Below are positions 44,992 through 53,698 of a DNA stretch of 64,000 bases, one piece after another (the stretch's first letter is position 1; each line of letters starts with the position of its first letter). Location of the stretch: assembly GCF_009759665.1 (NCBI RefSeq), contig NZ_WQNE01000008.1, positions 1 through 64,000 on the forward strand. The letters are read 5' to 3'. The stretch comes from Bradyrhizobium cajani (GTDB lineage: Bacteria; Pseudomonadota; Alphaproteobacteria; Rhizobiales; Xanthobacteraceae). A program made the translations under genes and the position numbers. The notes under the pieces are model-generated. The model ran no database searches, was not told where the DNA came from, and saw nothing but the letters and a program-made list of their open reading frames with translations.

Positions 44992-46728
44992 ATGACGATG
45001 CCCCCCGGTCTCCTGATTTCGGTCGGCCAGCATTCCGACAAGGGTCGCAAGCCCATCAACCAGGATTTTCACGGCGTCCTCATTCCGGAGGAGCCGCTGC
45101 TCAGCCTGAAGGGCATCTCGGCCGTTCTCGCCGACGGTATCTCGAGCAGCACGGTAAGCCAGATCGCCAGTGAGTCGGCGGTCAAGAGCTTCCTGATGGA
45201 CTATTACTGCACGTCGGAGTCCTGGACGGTGAAGACGTCCGCCCGCCGCGTGCTGGACGCCACCAATTCCTGGCTGCACGCGCAGACGCGCAAGAGCCAA
45301 TACGCCTATGACCGCGACAAGGGCTATGTCTGCACGCTAACCGCCATGGTCATCAAGGCGACCACGGCGCACATCTTCCATGTCGGCGACTGCCGCGTCT
45401 ACCGCGTCGCCGGCAAGGCACTCGAGCAGCTGACCGACGACCACCGGATCATCGTGTCGTCGGAGCAGACCTATCTCGGCCGCGCGCTCGGCATCAATCC
45501 GCAACTCGAGATCGACTACCAGGCGTTCGAAGTCGAGGCCGGCGACACGTTCCTGCTGGCGACCGACGGCGCCTACGAATTCGTCGACGCCCGTTTCATC
45601 ACAAGTGCGCTGAACGAGCATGCAGGCGAGCTCGACGGGGCGGCGAAAGCCATCGTCGAGGAAGCCTACCGGCGCGGCAGCGACGACAATATCACCGTCC
45701 AGATCCTCCGCATCGACGCGGTGCCGCAGCGCGAGCCGGCCGGCATCTTCAGTCAGACATCACAATTGCCGCTACCGCCGCTGCCGGAACCGCGGGCGAT
45801 GTTCGACGGCTACAGGATCGTCCGGGAGATCCACGGCAGCAGCCGCAGTCATATCTACCTTGCCGTCGACGCCGAGACCGAGGAGTCGGTCGCGCTCAAG
45901 CTGCCGTCGATCGACCTGCGCGACAATTCCGCCTATCTCAAGCGTTTCCTGATGGAGGAGTGGATCGCGCGCCGGATCGACAGCCCGCACGTGCTGAAGC
46001 CGCTGTCACAGTCGAAACGGCGCAGCTACCTCTACGTTGCGACCGAATTCGTCGAGGGGCAGACCCTGAAGCAGTGGATGATCGACAATCCGCGCCCCGA
46101 TCTCGAAACCGTCCGCGGGCTGGTCGAGCAGATCGCCGCCGGTCTGCGCGCCTTCCACCGCATGGAGATGCTGCATCAGGATCTCAGGCCCGACAACATC
46201 CTGATCGACAAGACGGGCACCGCGAAGATCATCGACTTCGGATCGGTCAGGGTGGCAGGCGTCGCAGAGGCCGCGCCGCGCGACGACGCCGACGAGATCC
46301 TGGGCACGGTCCAGTATACGGCGCCGGAGTATTTTCTTGGGCAAGGCGGCTCGCCGCGGTCCGACATGTTTTCCCTGGCCGTGATTTGCTACCAGATGCT
46401 GACAGGAAAGCTGCCCTATGGCACCCAGGTTGCCAGGATCCGGCGCAAGACGGACGTGCGGCGACTTCAGTACCGCCCGGCCGACGACGACCGCAATGTG
46501 CCTTCCTGGGTCGACGGCGCGCTTAGGCGGGCGCTCCATCCCGATCCCTACAAGCGGCACGAGGATCTATCCGAATTCATCTTCGAGCTTCGCACGCCCA
46601 ATCCGGCTTATCTCAACACGCGGATCACGCCCCTTTTGGAGCGCAGCCCGCTGATGTTCTGGAAGCTGACCTCCGCGGTGCTCGCCTGCGCGGTCGTCGT
46701 GCTGCTCGCGCTGCTGCACGCGCGTTAG
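44992..46728 (+). CDS. Fused PP2C phosphatase / Ser-Thr protein kinase with C-terminal membrane anchor
   Basis: The ATG at 44992 (MTMPPGLLISVGQ) gives 578 residues; another ATG lies at 44998. Residues 8-240 are a PP2C-type phosphatase (VLADGIS with D48, HVGDCRVYR with D133, LLATDGAYE with D192, GSDDNIT with D231-D232). Residues 270-540 are a protein kinase: K303 (VALKLPS), catalytic HQDLRPDN with D397, and DFG at 415-417. The glycine loop is degenerate (IHGSSRS). A single membrane segment ends the protein at about 555-575. Similar fusions occur beside nitrate-assimilation genes in other proteobacteria. Targets are unknown. Confidence 0.9.
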   Translation: MTMPPGLLISVGQHSDKGRKPINQDFHGVLIPEEPLLSLKGISAVLADGISSSTVSQIASESAVKSFLMDYYCTSESWTVKTSARRVLDATNSWLHAQTRKSQYAYDRDKGYVCTLTAMVIKATTAHIFHVGDCRVYRVAGKALEQLTDDHRIIVSSEQTYLGRALGINPQLEIDYQAFEVEAGDTFLLATDGAYEFVDARFITSALNEHAGELDGAAKAIVEEAYRRGSDDNITVQILRIDAVPQREPAGIFSQTSQLPLPPLPEPRAMFDGYRIVREIHGSSRSHIYLAVDAETEESVALKLPSIDLRDNSAYLKRFLMEEWIARRIDSPHVLKPLSQSKRRSYLYVATEFVEGQTLKQWMIDNPRPDLETVRGLVEQIAAGLRAFHRMEMLHQDLRPDNILIDKTGTAKIIDFGSVRVAGVAEAAPRDDADEILGTVQYTAPEYFLGQGGSPRSDMFSLAVICYQMLTGKLPYGTQVARIRRKTDVRRLQYRPADDDRNVPSWVDGALRRALHPDPYKRHEDLSEFIFELRTPNPAYLNTRITPLLERSPLMFWKLTSAVLACAVVVLLALLHAR

Positions 46729-46888
46729 CGCCTAAGGGCGGAACCGTCAGCTTCTGGCCGCCAAGCGCCGCGCAGCGATCGCCCGCGGCCATGTCGAAGA
46801 TATTGACCGACTGTGAAGTAGTTTACACCCCAGTGTTCGTGGCCCGTGCTAATGTCGGGAAGGCGTCTTCCTTCGTAGGAGGCATCCA

Positions 46889-47095
46889 ATGCTCGCGGCA
46901 ATCAAATGGAACTCCCGATATAACCCTCGCGAATGGGTGATGATGGCCGGGGCGCTGGTCGTCCAACTCCGCACACCGAATGCAAACCGGCAGAAGGATG
47001 AAAGCAAGCCAAGGCGGCCACCCTGGAAACACTTCGACGACACCCATCATTGGGACTCAACCGCGGAAGAATGGGTCCCCAACCACGATCGGTGA
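46889..47095 (+). CDS. Short hypothetical protein
   Basis: The ATG at 46889 has a near-ideal AGGAGG ribosome site with 6-base spacing, the strongest reason to call it. The 68-residue product begins MLAAIKWNSRYNPREWVMMA and is rich in Trp, Pro and charged residues at its C-terminus (KHFDDTHHWDSTAEEW). It has no signal peptide and no recognised family. It stands alone between the kinase gene and the small-gene cluster. Confidence 0.5.
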   Translation: MLAAIKWNSRYNPREWVMMAGALVVQLRTPNANRQKDESKPRRPPWKHFDDTHHWDSTAEEWVPNHDR

Positions 47096-47262
47096 TCGTG
47101 CATCGCATTGTGCGTGGCGCAGGCCGTGGATGCCGTCGCGATCGACGCGAATGCCCATGAATGGATGGGGCGAAGACCTGAACGCGGCGCGGTCTCAGAT
47201 CTTGGCTTTGGTTGGCTCGGACGTCCGTGTCACGGACTGACGCGGTCGCCTTTAGCTCCTGC

Positions 47263-47412
47263 CTACCGGGCTTGATCGTAGGCCTGCAGGATCCGGACAA
47301 AATCAGCCATGCTGGATCGATCTCGGTTGTCAGCCATAACCGCAACCTGAGCATTGGACGCGGGTTGGCTGCCCTGCCAGAACCGCATCAGGAGATCGGC
47401 GATGTTTCTCAT
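47263..47412 (-). CDS. Possible 49-residue protein
   Basis: An uninterrupted short frame runs from the ATG at 47412 to a TAG at 47263. It starts MRNIADLLMRFWQGSQPASN and ends ADFVRILQAYDQAR. The composition is protein-like, with an amphipathic N-terminal helix and balanced charged residues. GAGAG lies 7 bases upstream as a weak ribosome site. It is too short for family recognition. The opposite-strand frame 47212-47454 looks less protein-like. Confidence 0.35.
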   Translation of the reverse strand: MRNIADLLMRFWQGSQPASNAQVAVMADNRDRSSMADFVRILQAYDQAR

Positions 47413-47743
47413 GGCGTACTCTCTGCACCAACCATGGCGGTAAGCATCAGTTGAGCGGCAAAGCGCCGCTAGAAGAAGGGCCGGCGGGCGCTACGCCGCC
47501 GGCCTTGTCACGCAACTGCCGGCTCGCGGGCCGGTTCCGTTGCCATTCACCCTGGATGTATCGGTAGCACCAAGCGCTTGGTCGGCGCCATCGCGCGCAG
47601 GTATGGAGTGACCATACCTAGGTAGATTTGGGCCGGGGAATCGGGATCAGTCGACCAAGTGCCAGTTTAATTGCAGGTAGGTTGGCGTCTTCAGTTGATG
47701 GACTACGCTCGGACGCGGAGCGTAACGGCGTTCGCGTGAGCTC
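47413..47743. other. Gap without a recognisable gene
   Basis: Apart from the hairpin at 47479-47504 I see nothing coding in this 331-base stretch. The part near 47600-47740 is less GC-rich than average. Confidence 0.5.
47479..47504 (-). terminator. Probable terminator hairpin downstream of the GcrA-like gene
   Basis: The 9-base perfect stem ggccggcgg / ccgccggcc has the loop gcgctacg. In minus-strand sense it is followed by CTTCTTCT. It lies about 240 bases 3' of the GcrA-like stop codon. Confidence 0.45.
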
Positions 47744-48073
47744 CTAGCCGGTGTTCCGGACCGCCTCAGCCAGAATGGCGTAAAGCTGCTGCTTACTGAA
47801 TTCCTTGGGCTGCTGCCTCTTCGCCGTGATCCGCGACACCTTCTTTGCTGCTGGACGGGCGGAGGCGGCCGACGATGCCTGCCTCAGCTTCGGGGGCGGT
47901 CTTATCTTGGGTCTTGCTGTCGGCGGCTTGTGGCCACGCTTCAGGCCCAAACGGGTTAGCATGCCGCAGACCGCGTTACGGCTACACCCGAGACGGCCCG
48001 CAATCTGTCCCGCGCTCTGTCCTGCGGACCAGAGCCTTTTGAGCAGCGCTACGTCTTTCGTATCCCAGCCCAT
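47744..48073 (-). CDS. GcrA-like cell-cycle/DNA-binding regulator
   Basis: The ATG at 48073 (MGWDTKDVALLKRLWSAGQS) gives 109 residues. The N-terminal 45 residues form the GcrA helix-turn-helix (AGQIAGRLGCSRNAVCGMLT), with the conserved W3 and the K/R-rich end. The rest is a basic Pro/Ala/Lys-rich tail ending with a short helix (SKQQLYAILAEAVRN). GcrA proteins bind sigma-70 holoenzyme at methylated promoters in Alphaproteobacteria. This one is shorter than the canonical protein (about 170), so it is probably a paralogue, not the essential regulator. Confidence 0.75.
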   Translation of the reverse strand: MGWDTKDVALLKRLWSAGQSAGQIAGRLGCSRNAVCGMLTRLGLKRGHKPPTARPKIRPPPKLRQASSAASARPAAKKVSRITAKRQQPKEFSKQQLYAILAEAVRNTG

Positions 48074-48112
48074 GGAAGATATTATAACGCCGACTGCCAC
48101 ACGGCGGCTAGT

Positions 48113-48295
48113 CTAGTCTTCGTCAGGCTCGCGCACCACTGCCGGTTCGTCAGCGTCATCCTCCTCGTCTTCGTCGTCTTCGTCGTCCTCCTCGTCTTCA
48201 TCAGGATCTCGGGGCGGCATCACGGCGCCCATACGCATGAGCGGCATCCAGCGGATCGCCGCGGCGAAAAACGTTTCGAAGGCGGGTTGCTTCAT
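48113..48295 (-). CDS. Short acidic protein
   Basis: The ATG at 48295 follows AGGAG with 7-base spacing. The 60-residue product has an aromatic/hydrophobic N-terminus (MKQPAFETFFAAAIRWMPLM) and a C-terminal half made almost wholly of Asp and Glu. The acidic tail may be unstructured or bind basic partners or metal ions. It is not recognised. The same-strand GcrA-like gene begins 40 bases downstream. Confidence 0.5.
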   Translation of the reverse strand: MKQPAFETFFAAAIRWMPLMRMGAVMPPRDPDEDEEDDEDDEDEEDDADEPAVVREPDED

Positions 48296-48435
48296 GTTGT
48301 TACTCCTCGAAAAGCATCGCAGTTCAATAGTCCCAACGGACGACATCCGGATGTCCAGGGCGCGATCGCTCCAATGCAACGGCGATCAGATCGACTGCGG
48401 CGGCAAGGAGCGGCACCCCACGCAACTGGCGGCGC

Positions 48436-48753
48436 TTACGAAAACCTTATGCCCGAGGACGCATCAGGTTCCATATTCAGCAAAACTTCGCCGCTAATGA
48501 TTTCGGGATCTCCAAGGTCGAGGTCATGCAGACTTGCCTGAACAAACTCCAATATCTTGGCGTTCGCCGCATTGGCGCTTTCCCGGTCCTCGAAGATCAT
48601 CACGGCGACGCCAACGCCGTGGCCCCCATCCAGCACATAGTAGGATCTGAATCCGTGCGATTGCCTCAGGATCTCACCGATGCCGCTCTTGGCGCGGCGA
48701 GCAGCGTCGGCAACCGAACGTACTTTGGTGTACTTGCGAATGACTATGTACAT
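48436..48753 (-). CDS. Small ABM-like (ferredoxin-fold) protein
   Basis: A 105-residue protein with the beta-alpha-beta pattern of the antibiotic-biosynthesis-monooxygenase/dimeric alpha-beta-barrel group: YIVIRKYTKV, AARRAKSGIGEILRQSHGFR, SYYVLDGG and VAVMIFEDRESANAANAKIL. Such proteins are often dimeric and may be oxygenases, haem-binding or stress proteins. No specific function is supported. It begins just downstream of a minus-strand gap with no clear promoter motif. Confidence 0.6.
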   Translation of the reverse strand: MYIVIRKYTKVRSVADAARRAKSGIGEILRQSHGFRSYYVLDGGHGVGVAVMIFEDRESANAANAKILEFVQASLHDLDLGDPEIISGEVLLNMEPDASSGIRFS

Positions 48754-48915
48754 GGGGCCACCACGCGTCGCAGTTCCCGTCCCCAGGCATCAAAGCATAT
48801 CGGGGCCCAGTGCACTACTTCCGAGATGGGTCACAAACGCCGGTCGGCGGGCCGCGCGACGCGCCCTTCTTCAGTGAGACACCTCGCCCCGAACGCGGAG
48901 CGAGGTGCTCAGGGC

Positions 48916-49131
48916 TCAGGACCCCTCGAATTTGAACGATACGCTGAGCTTGGCGCGATAGGCCTCTACTTTTCCCTTGGCATCCAGTTGCATATCTAGT
49001 TTGACGACCTCTGCAACGCGAAGATCCCGGAGAGATTTTGCAGCTTGCTCGACCGCATTGGCGGCCGCCCTCTCCCATGAGTCGCTGCTGGTACCGACCA
49101 GTTCAATGACCTTGTAGACGCTGTCAGACAT
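48916..49131 (-). CDS. Dodecin (flavin-storage protein)
   Basis: The ATG at 49131 (MSDSVYKVIELVGTSSDSWE) gives 71 residues, exactly dodecin size, with GAGGAC 3 bases upstream. The fold pattern is clear: beta strand, the helix RAAANAVEQAAKSL, then LRVAEVVKLDMQLD and EAYRAKLSVSFKFE. Dodecins form hollow dodecamers that bind flavin or CoA. The flavin-stacking tryptophan usual in LRW(F/V)EV is replaced (R38-V39-A40), so ligand binding may differ. Confidence 0.85.
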   Translation of the reverse strand: MSDSVYKVIELVGTSSDSWERAAANAVEQAAKSLRDLRVAEVVKLDMQLDAKGKVEAYRAKLSVSFKFEGS

Positions 49132-49363
49132 GCCGTCCTCCTGTTCGGTCTGGAGCAGGAAGCAGGTGCTCCCTGCCATTGAGAAACCTAGCATCAGGAA
49201 AACGGCGCCGATACGACGCGATAGGGTCTCAGACGTCGCCCGAGGGGCAGGGATGGCAGCGTTGGCGTAACTCGGAAACTCGCTGACGCCGATGATCGCG
49301 CCGCTCTGGGAAACACAGCGGACGTCGTACGCGCGCAGACTGCCGCGTCCTCCCAACGGGCCG

Positions 49364-50281
49364 TCAGGCCGGCTCCCCGGCCTTCACCCCGAGCGGCTTC
49401 GGCGCCATTCCGCCGCCCGGCTTGAGGTGGAATTCGTAGCTCATCAGATGCCACCGCCCGTTCGCCTTGGTGCCGTCGGGCATCGCCGTATCGTTGCGCG
49501 GCTCGACCTTGGCGACGAGGTCGTCCTTGACCCCGAACACGACATCGGAATCGAGATATTTATCGCCGTCCATGAAGACGTGGGTGATCAGCGGCTCGAA
49601 GCCCCTTGCATTGACCAGGAAGTGCACATGCGCCGGGCGCATCGGATGGCGCCGGGTCTGCATGATCATCTCGCCGACCGGGCCGTCGGTCGGTATCGGG
49701 TAGCTGCACGGCAGGATGGTGCGGAAGAAGAAACGCCCGTCGCCATCGGTGATGAAGCGCGCCCGCGCAGAAGCGCCGACCGCGTCGTAGTTCGGCTTCT
49801 GTGAATCGTAGAGGCCGTCGTCATCGGCGTGCCACACGTCGACCGGGACGTTTGCCAGCGGCTTGCCATCGAGATCGGTAACACGGCTCTGCACGAACAT
49901 CTTCTCGCCGCTGAGATTGTTTGGCGAGATGTCGGTCCCGTGCGGCATCACCTTGTGCTCGCCGACATAGAAGGGCCCGAGCACCGTGGTCTCGGTAGCG
50001 CCGTCGCGGTCGCGGTGATTGACGGCGTCGACCAGCATGGAGACGCCGAGCACGTCGGACAGCAGGATGAATTCCTGGCGGGTGTCGCTGCATTTCTGGC
50101 CGGTGCGGGTCAGGAAGTCGATGGCATATTCCCATTCCTCGAAGGTGAGACCGGTCTTGCTCACGTAATCGTGCAGCGACTTCACCAATTCCTGGAGCAG
50201 GAATTTCGCACGCGGATTCGGCGTGTTGTCGAAGCTCGCGATCACGGCTTCGGTGAGTTCGGTCTCGTTGAACTGGGTCAT
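49364..50281 (-). CDS. Intradiol ring-cleavage dioxygenase (hydroxyquinol 1,2-dioxygenase-like)
   Basis: The ATG at 50281 (MTQFNETELTEAVIASFDNT) gives 305 residues. The N-terminal helical dimerisation domain reaches about residue 100. The catalytic domain has four ferric ligands: Y158 (DGLYDS), Y194 (PCSYPIP), H218 and H220 (RPAHVHF). GATETTVLGPFYV resembles hydroxyquinol rather than catechol dioxygenases. It would cleave 1,2,4-trihydroxybenzene to maleylacetate. No maleylacetate reductase is adjacent. Its probable partner enzymes for resorcylate breakdown lie near 62 kb. Confidence 0.85.
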   Translation of the reverse strand: MTQFNETELTEAVIASFDNTPNPRAKFLLQELVKSLHDYVSKTGLTFEEWEYAIDFLTRTGQKCSDTRQEFILLSDVLGVSMLVDAVNHRDRDGATETTVLGPFYVGEHKVMPHGTDISPNNLSGEKMFVQSRVTDLDGKPLANVPVDVWHADDDGLYDSQKPNYDAVGASARARFITDGDGRFFFRTILPCSYPIPTDGPVGEMIMQTRRHPMRPAHVHFLVNARGFEPLITHVFMDGDKYLDSDVVFGVKDDLVAKVEPRNDTAMPDGTKANGRWHLMSYEFHLKPGGGMAPKPLGVKAGEPA

Positions 50282-50454
50282 GGTGGGTTTGCCCTGAGTT
50301 TTTTCGTTGGCCCCATCAGGTATCCTTGGGGTTCCTTGGAGGCGTTCCAAGGTGCAGCCTACACCAGCCGACCCGGCCGCGTAAGCGCGACCGCCCTTGG
50401 AATGAGCCTGCCATTTCGGCTATCAACGCCTGACAAAACTGCCCGGAGGAACTG

Positions 50455-51729
50455 ATGCTCGCCCCCACCCCCGCCTCGCCCGAATCCGTCGGCATGTCCA
50501 AGGCTGCGCTCGACCGCGTCGACGCGCATCTGAAGCGCCGGTACATCGACGCCGGCCGCTTTCCGGGCACGCATCTCCTGGTCTACCGCCGCGGCAAGGT
50601 CGCGCACAGCTCGGTGCAGGGCTTTGCCGACGTCGAGCGCAAGGTGCCGGTCAAGGACGACACTATCTACCGCATCTATTCCATGACCAAGCCGCTCACC
50701 AGCGTCGCCTTCATGATGCTGGTCGAGGAAGGCCTCGTCGCGATCGACGAGCCCGTCGCCAAATACATTCCGGAATGGAAGGATCTCGGCGTGTTCGTCG
50801 CCGGCACGGCGCCGGCGTTCCTGACGCGGCCGCCGTCCCGGCCGATGCTGATCGTCGACCTCTTGCGCCACACCGCCGGCCTCACCTACGGCTTCCAGCA
50901 GCGCTCCAATGTCGATGCCGCCTATCGCACCGAAAAGATCGGCGAGGTCGAGAAATCCGGCACGCTCCAGACCATGATCGAGGGCCTGGCAAAAATTCCG
51001 CTGGAGTTCTCGCCGGGCGATTCCTGGAACTACTCCGTTGCCACCGATGTGATCGGCTACCTCGTCGGCAAGATCTCGGGGATGCCGTTCGAGCAGTTCC
51101 TGAAGCAGCGCATCCTCGACCCGCTCGGCATGACCGACACCGACTTCCACGTGCCGGCCTCCAAGGCGCATCGCTTCGCGGCCTGCTATTCCGCCGATCC
51201 GGGCGGCGGAATGACCTTCCATGCCGGCCAGCGGCGCGAGGGCCTGACGCTCCAGGACGATCCGGCGACGAGCTCGTTCCTGTCGCCTCCCTCCTTCATC
51301 TCCGGCGGCGGCGGCCTCTGCTCGACGGTCGCGGACTACCTCACCTTCTGCCGCGCGCTGCTCAACGGCGGCGAGCTCGGCGGTGTCAGGCTGATCGGAC
51401 CGAAGACCCTGGCGCTGATGACGACGAACCACATCCCGGGCGGCCGGGCGCTGCCGGAGGTATCGCGTTCGCTGTTCTCGGAAGCGACCTACAACGGCAT
51501 CGGCTTCGGTCTCGGCTTCGCCGTCACCATGCGTCCGGCCGAGACGCTGATCGCCGGCAGCCCCGGCGAGTACAATTGGGGCGGCGCGGCCACCACCTCG
51601 TTCTGGATCGATCCGGCCGAGGAGCTGGTCACCATCTTCATGACGCAGGTGCTGCCGTCGAGCGCCTACCCGCTCCGCCGCGAGCTGCGCAGCATGGTCT
51701 ACGCCGCGATCACCGAGAGCAATCTGTAA
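50455..51729 (+). CDS. Serine hydrolase of the class-C beta-lactamase/esterase family
   Basis: A 424-residue protein with the catalytic S76-M-T-K79 tetrad and a tyrosine motif around Y193 (WNYSVATDV), where YxN is replaced by YSV as in EstB-type esterases. No signal peptide is seen, which argues for a cytoplasmic esterase or peptidase over a beta-lactamase. It is divergent from the dioxygenase and convergent with TRAP genes. The substrate is unknown. Confidence 0.85.
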   Translation: MLAPTPASPESVGMSKAALDRVDAHLKRRYIDAGRFPGTHLLVYRRGKVAHSSVQGFADVERKVPVKDDTIYRIYSMTKPLTSVAFMMLVEEGLVAIDEPVAKYIPEWKDLGVFVAGTAPAFLTRPPSRPMLIVDLLRHTAGLTYGFQQRSNVDAAYRTEKIGEVEKSGTLQTMIEGLAKIPLEFSPGDSWNYSVATDVIGYLVGKISGMPFEQFLKQRILDPLGMTDTDFHVPASKAHRFAACYSADPGGGMTFHAGQRREGLTLQDDPATSSFLSPPSFISGGGGLCSTVADYLTFCRALLNGGELGGVRLIGPKTLALMTTNHIPGGRALPEVSRSLFSEATYNGIGFGLGFAVTMRPAETLIAGSPGEYNWGGAATTSFWIDPAEELVTIFMTQVLPSSAYPLRRELRSMVYAAITESNL

Positions 51730-51783
51730 GCCATTGAAATCGGATCCCGCAGCCGTCGGCCGCGGGATCGCCATATCAGACGC

Positions 51784-53103
51784 TCATTTGAGCATCGCCG
51801 GCACGATCAGGCGCGGCAAGAGCAACGACACGCTTGGCCAGACGATGACCGCCGCCAGCACGAGCAGCATCGGAATCAGCATGATCACCGTGTCCTTCAG
51901 GGCATAACGCAGCCGCACGCCGGCGATCGAACAGGCGATCATCAGACACAAGCCATAGGGCGGCGTCACCAGGCCGAAGGCCAGCGATACGATGGAAATG
52001 ATCGCAAACTGGACCGGATGGAGATCGACGGACTTGGCGAGCGGCTCCAGCACGGTGCCGACGATGATGATCGCCGGAATGGCGTCGAGGAAGCAGCCCA
52101 CCACCAGAAAGCAGAACGAGATGAAGAAGCCGGCCGCGACGGTACCCATGCCCCATGTCGAGACGTTGGCCAGCAGCTCCTGCGGGATCTTGTAGTAGGC
52201 GAGCAGCCAGCCAAACGCACTTGCGGTGCCGACACAGAACAGCGCGACGCCGGCAAGACGCCCGGTGTCGAGCAAGGCCTTGTACAATTCGCGCAGGCCC
52301 GTCTCGCGGTAGAAGAACGCCGAGAGCGCGACAGAATAGAGCACCGCGACGCAGGCGGACTCGGTCGCGGTGAACCACCCGAGCAGAATGCCGCCAACGA
52401 TGATGAGCGGCGTCATCAGCGCCGGTAGCGACCGCCAGATGGCGCGTCGCATCTCGACCCAGGTCGACTTCGGATAGGTCGGGTAGCCGCGGCGCACCAC
52501 ATAGACGTGCACCGTCGCCATCTGCGCGCCCGCGATCAGCAGGCCCGGCACGATGCCGGCCAGATACATCGCCGCAATCGAGGTCGAGATCAGCCCGCCC
52601 CACACGATCATGAGGATCGACGGCGGGATGATGACCGCCAGAACCGCCGACACCGCCGTGATGGCGATGGAAAACGAGAGATCGTAGCCCTCCTTGGTCT
52701 GCGCATCGATGAAGATCTTGGACTGGCTCGCCGCATCGGCGGTGGAGGAGCCCGAGATGCCGGCAAAGAACACCGACAGCACGACGTTGATCTGCGCAAG
52801 GGATCCCGGCCAGTGCCCGACCATCGAGCGCGACAGCGCCACCAGGCGGTCGGTGATGCCGCCGATGCTCATCAGGTTCGCCGTCAGCAGGAAGAACGGC
52901 ACCGCCAGCAGGATGAATGAATTGTAGGCATTGAAGGTCTCCTGCGCGAGCGTCATCAGCGACAGACGCGGCTCGATCAGCAGGATCGGCACGCAGGCAA
53001 GGCCGAGCGCGAAGGCGACCGGCACGCGCACGATGAGCAGGCCGATGAAGACCCCGAACAGCACCATCGCGGCCTGTCCGGCGGAGAGTACATTGCCGCT
53101 CAT
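51784..53103 (-). CDS. dctM: TRAP transporter large permease (DctM)
   Basis: A 439-residue membrane protein with about 12 segments. DctM signatures are AVPFFLLTANLMSIGGITDRL near the N-terminus and SGSSTADAASQSKI around residue 115. It couples uptake of an organic acid to sodium entry. It overlaps the DctQ gene by 4 bases and functions with that protein and the DctP receptor. The ligand of this set is not known. Confidence 0.93.
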   Translation of the reverse strand: MSGNVLSAGQAAMVLFGVFIGLLIVRVPVAFALGLACVPILLIEPRLSLMTLAQETFNAYNSFILLAVPFFLLTANLMSIGGITDRLVALSRSMVGHWPGSLAQINVVLSVFFAGISGSSTADAASQSKIFIDAQTKEGYDLSFSIAITAVSAVLAVIIPPSILMIVWGGLISTSIAAMYLAGIVPGLLIAGAQMATVHVYVVRRGYPTYPKSTWVEMRRAIWRSLPALMTPLIIVGGILLGWFTATESACVAVLYSVALSAFFYRETGLRELYKALLDTGRLAGVALFCVGTASAFGWLLAYYKIPQELLANVSTWGMGTVAAGFFISFCFLVVGCFLDAIPAIIIVGTVLEPLAKSVDLHPVQFAIISIVSLAFGLVTPPYGLCLMIACSIAGVRLRYALKDTVIMLIPMLLVLAAVIVWPSVSLLLPRLIVPAMLK

Positions 53104-53615
53104 CGCCCTGCCCCAACCAGAATGCGCATTTCATCGACGATCTGTTCACCGGCAAAGACGATCCATGTCGCGCCGGTGACCGGCCAGGCGACGTGGATCA
53201 GCCAAAGCGGCAGGTCGGCCAGTTCCGAGGTTCTGTTCCAGGCAAAGCGGGTGAACTCCAGGCCGGCTGATACGAACACCAGCGCCAGTGCCAGCACGCC
53301 GAGCCGCGCGAGGATCCGCACCGCGGCCTCCGACCGCCGCGACAGGTCGGGCCACACGTCGACCTCGAAATGCTGCGCTTCCCGCACACCGACCATGGCG
53401 CCGATCATGATCGTCCAGATGAACAGGAATCGCGCCATTTCCTCCGTCCAGATGTAGGACGGAATGAAGGGCGTGTAGCGCGAGATGATTTGCAGCGTGA
53501 CCGGAATAACCAGGATGCCGACGCAGGCGGCTAGCATGAATTGCAGCAATTTCGCATAGGCCACCGTGACGCGACGCCACAGCGACGGTGTGGACGGGAC
53601 GGGCATGTCAGACAT
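53100..53615 (-). CDS. dctQ: TRAP transporter small permease (DctQ)
   Basis: A 171-residue protein with four hydrophobic segments. DctQ features: YIWTEEMARFLFIWTIMIGA and GVREAQHFEVDVWPDLSRR. It overlaps the start of dctM by four bases and lies 83 bases downstream of dctP. It forms the permease complex with DctM in the inner membrane. Confidence 0.92.
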   Translation of the reverse strand: MSDMPVPSTPSLWRRVTVAYAKLLQFMLAACVGILVIPVTLQIISRYTPFIPSYIWTEEMARFLFIWTIMIGAMVGVREAQHFEVDVWPDLSRRSEAAVRILARLGVLALALVFVSAGLEFTRFAWNRTSELADLPLWLIHVAWPVTGATWIVFAGEQIVDEMRILVGAGR

Positions 53616-53698
53616 TGGGGCTCCGTGCGGCAGCTGATCCGCCAGGTCCGGGCAGGAAGCGGGGCCTGCCCGGAATATGATCGGCGGACCGAGCGACC

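Noticed and set aside
47212..47454. An 80-codon plus-strand ORF
   Set aside because: There is no ribosome site and the composition is not protein-like; the opposite-strand 49-codon frame is more plausible.
50455..51729. Assignment as an antibiotic-resistance beta-lactamase
   Set aside because: No signal peptide, and the YxN motif is replaced by YSV, as in esterases of the family.
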